Shown here: piece after piece, positions 62,327 through 64,000 of the stretch
Position numbering within the stretch: position 1 is the first letter of the stretch
Layout: each line of letters starts with the position of its first letter
DNA from: Maridesulfovibrio bastinii DSM 16055
GTDB lineage: Bacteria; Desulfobacterota; Desulfovibrionia; Desulfovibrionales; Desulfovibrionaceae
Direction: 5' to 3'
DNA length: 64,000 nucleotides
Assembly (NCBI RefSeq): GCF_000429985.1
Contig: NZ_AUCX01000019.1
Span: 1-64,000, forward strand
Translations under genes and position numbers: made by a program
The notes under the pieces: model-generated
Databases searched by the model: none
The model's input: only the letters and a program-made list of their open reading frames with translations
Told to the model about the DNA's origin: nothing

Positions 62327-62498
62327 TAAGGCTAAGACTTACGATATAATAGAGCAAAATCCGGGACCACTTGTGTGTACTCTGGTGTGTGCCGGGGATT
62401 TTTGGTGGATGTCGGTGTGCCATATTGGGTGGAGACAGTTAGCAGTCACAATTGGTTCTGATGGATATGTGACTAGTGTAAGGAAGAAAAGGGGCTAG

Positions 62499-63339
62499 GC
62501 CGTTTTGTTTTTATCCTGTAGTTGTAAACATTTAATTAAAATATCTTTTTGATTTTTATCAAGATTGATCTCAATCACTGTGCTAATTTTTTTAATTCCA
62601 CTTGGAGTTGTCCATAAATTTAAAAGGAATAGATTATCATCAACAAATCTCCCACAATTTAAGATTGTTAAATGATACTTAAAATTAAAATTATTCTAAT
62701 TGGTTTGATTTATTTCTAGTGGAAGGCTGATCTCAGGTTGATTGAAGATGACGGCGAGCTGAAATATTGTTTAAAATAAAAAAGCTTTCAATTATTCTTC
62801 ATATACTATAATTATATATATTATGATAATTAAGACATATAAGAATAGTCACGCTGAAAGACGTCATAAAATAATTTTTAACAATTACAGTATGTTGTTT
62901 ATCATCCATGACAGATCAGCAATATCTTGCAGCAGATGCTTCAGTTACAAGACTTTTTCCAATTCACATGGAATCTTAAAATATGATTGAGGCAGGAAAA
63001 AACTTCTTATTTCCCTCTCCTAATTTCAGGAATAAATTTGGCTATGTTCACACTAGCTAAGTACAAAGTTGACATTGAATAATTTTGTATAGCAGCATTT
63101 CCGAAAACAATAGGCGTTGCATGTACAGATATATTTAGTCCTAACATTTCTATGACTCAGACAAATTTTCTAACAAATATTTTGATATGCAAAAGATAAC
63201 AACGGCTACGTATGTTCCATACAAAGCTACTAATCTAGATATATAGAGTTTTACAATTATGTAAAATAATAAATATAATATGCACTGATTTAAAATAAGT
63301 TAAAACTTTTATTAACTAAAAAAAATTTAGGATAATAAT
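62499..63339. other. AT-rich region without genes
   Basis: About 840 bases, very AT-rich, no frame of note and no clear structured element. Contrasts with the G-rich patch just before it (about 62355-62500). May be decayed accessory DNA. Confidence 0.4.
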
Positions 63340-64000
63340 ATGAGGCGAATATTAACTACTCTTGCTATACTAAGCTTTCTATTTGGATGTGCGCCAGTCC
63401 ACGTTGCACAATTCACGGAAAAAGATTTCTCAACAGACATACAAAAAATACTTCCACAGCATGATTTCTCTTTTAGTTCGTTAAAAGGTCGTAAAATTCA
63501 TGTCAATGTTAGCTTTTCCCAATCTGGTGACTTCAGATGGCAAAAGTACAATTTCATTACAACAAAAATTAACGAGAAAAAGTTTTAAGAAACCGGCATA
63601 TTGAAAAAAAATTAATTACACTGCTAAAAAAAATGGCGCGGAGGTCACAAGAAAAGCATCTTCTGCTGACTACAGAGTTAATATAACAATAAATAAAGTT
63701 GCTTCCGTAATTGAAGAAACTAAGACCGACAACGACTTTATGCCACTAATCCCTTTAATCCCCACGAAGACCACATAAGATCTGATGTTCAATTTGGCGT
63801 AGTTATTGAGGCTAAAATTTGTATTAATGAAAACAAAGAGCAAATATTTAGGTGTATTATCGTACTTGACCGTAAATTTGATTTTACTCAGGAATCTAAC
63901 TATTTCGTCCTAGCAGCTCATTTTGACAGACAAATAACAAATGAATTTAATGCACACTATCTTGAGGGTAGGCCAATAGCTAGTGGTGCAATAGTCCAAG
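63340..64000 (+). pseudogene. frameshifted lipoprotein gene, open at the window end
   Basis: Begins with a lipoprotein signal (MRRILTTLAILSFLFGC, lipobox LFGC) and runs to a stop at 63588. Coding sense then continues in other frames: VLRNRHIEKKLITLLKK from about 63582, NGAEVTRKASSADYRVNITI from about 63632, and HIRSDVQFGVVIEAKI from about 63772 to the edge. Each step is a shift of -1, near A/T, A8 and C4 runs, so three single-base losses would explain it. Either a decaying gene or base-calling errors in homopolymers. Function unknown; surface lipoprotein by signal only. Confidence 0.65.

Larger units (their letters stand above)
62181..62498 (+). pseudogene. frame crossing the right attachment repeat (fused or truncated gene)
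   Basis: ATG 62181 has AAAGGAG 9 bases upstream. The first 24 residues (MNTFSVPSNYISASELFVRW then CGCD) resemble the opening of small HTH/excisionase-like proteins (xISASELxxRW). From residue 25 on, the protein is encoded by the 43-bp repeat (GPPLYKIIQSNRTSY) and then by host flank. The joined protein of about 105 residues is probably not a native one. LYKIIQSN could complete an AlpA-like recognition helix, so the original gene may have spanned the attachment site. Confidence 0.45.

Noticed and set aside
63574-63590. Programmed -1 frameshifting at GAG AAA AAG
   Set aside because: Two further frame changes follow downstream, so a single slippery site cannot restore the protein; decay or base errors are simpler.

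Overview
This window looks like the chromosome of a sulfate-reducing member of the Desulfovibrionaceae, probably a marine Desulfovibrio or Maridesulfovibrio type. The evidence is: an adenylate kinase with the Cys-X5-His-X15-Cys-X2-Cys metal site described for Desulfovibrio gigas; LL-diaminopimelate aminotransferase (dapL); a siroheme-type dehydrogenase next to a CcsA/HemX-like protein and hemA; hemerythrins; a DsrE-family protein; a selenocysteine tRNA; and a stand-alone molybdopterin oxidoreductase. The genus is an inference from gene content. No database search was possible.

Layout. 1-8.1 kb is AT-rich and sparse: the end of an IS200/IS605 transposase with its right-end hairpins, a Rid/chorismatase-like gene, a DsrE-like gene, an exported TPR protein, 2.1 kb of apparently non-coding DNA with repeated TGAGAAATT-type words, and a degenerate transaldolase-like gene. 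8.1-25.7 kb is housekeeping: dapL-folK, xerD, a DHH-CBS-CCA-transferase fusion, a possible small RNA, HIT-lapA-lapB-mutS-lipoprotein-lysA, rsmE-rarA, then a signalling patch (cytosolic PAS histidine kinase, STAS, HDOD). 26-33.7 kb holds two glycosyltransferases and a tetrapyrrole/cytochrome cluster running into tilS and adk. 33.8-37.2 kb holds an HxlR regulator divergent from a flavoprotein, and the molybdopterin enzyme. 37.5-47.6 kb is one minus-strand run from ftsH through folP, cdaA, cdaR, glmM and galU to priA, joining membrane proteolysis, folate, c-di-AMP and cell-envelope precursor synthesis. 47.8-58 kb holds selC, two hemerythrins, argF-argG-argH, phoH-ybeY, a response regulator, an rRNA methyltransferase and an HD-GYP protein.

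58.2-64 kb is accessory. A phage-like replication pair (HTH protein with an 8-residue repeat, plus a Cys-rich partner) sits behind a perfect palindrome. Next comes tRNA-Arg(CCG), whose 3' end starts a compact integrated element of about 2.3 kb. The element has 43-bp direct repeats (one mismatch) at both ends, a P4-type integrase, HigB-HigA toxin-antitoxin genes, matching inverted 12-bp words inside both ends, and an open reading frame that runs straight across the right-hand repeat. I consider this minimal integrase-plus-addiction-module island the most interesting object in the window. The window ends in a lipoprotein gene broken by three frame changes of the same direction.

Among the core genes, the clearest oddity is folK. 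It has no ATG, GTG or TTG start upstream of its conserved GLGSN motif, but has a near-perfect Shine-Dalgarno sequence placed for an ATC or ACG start.
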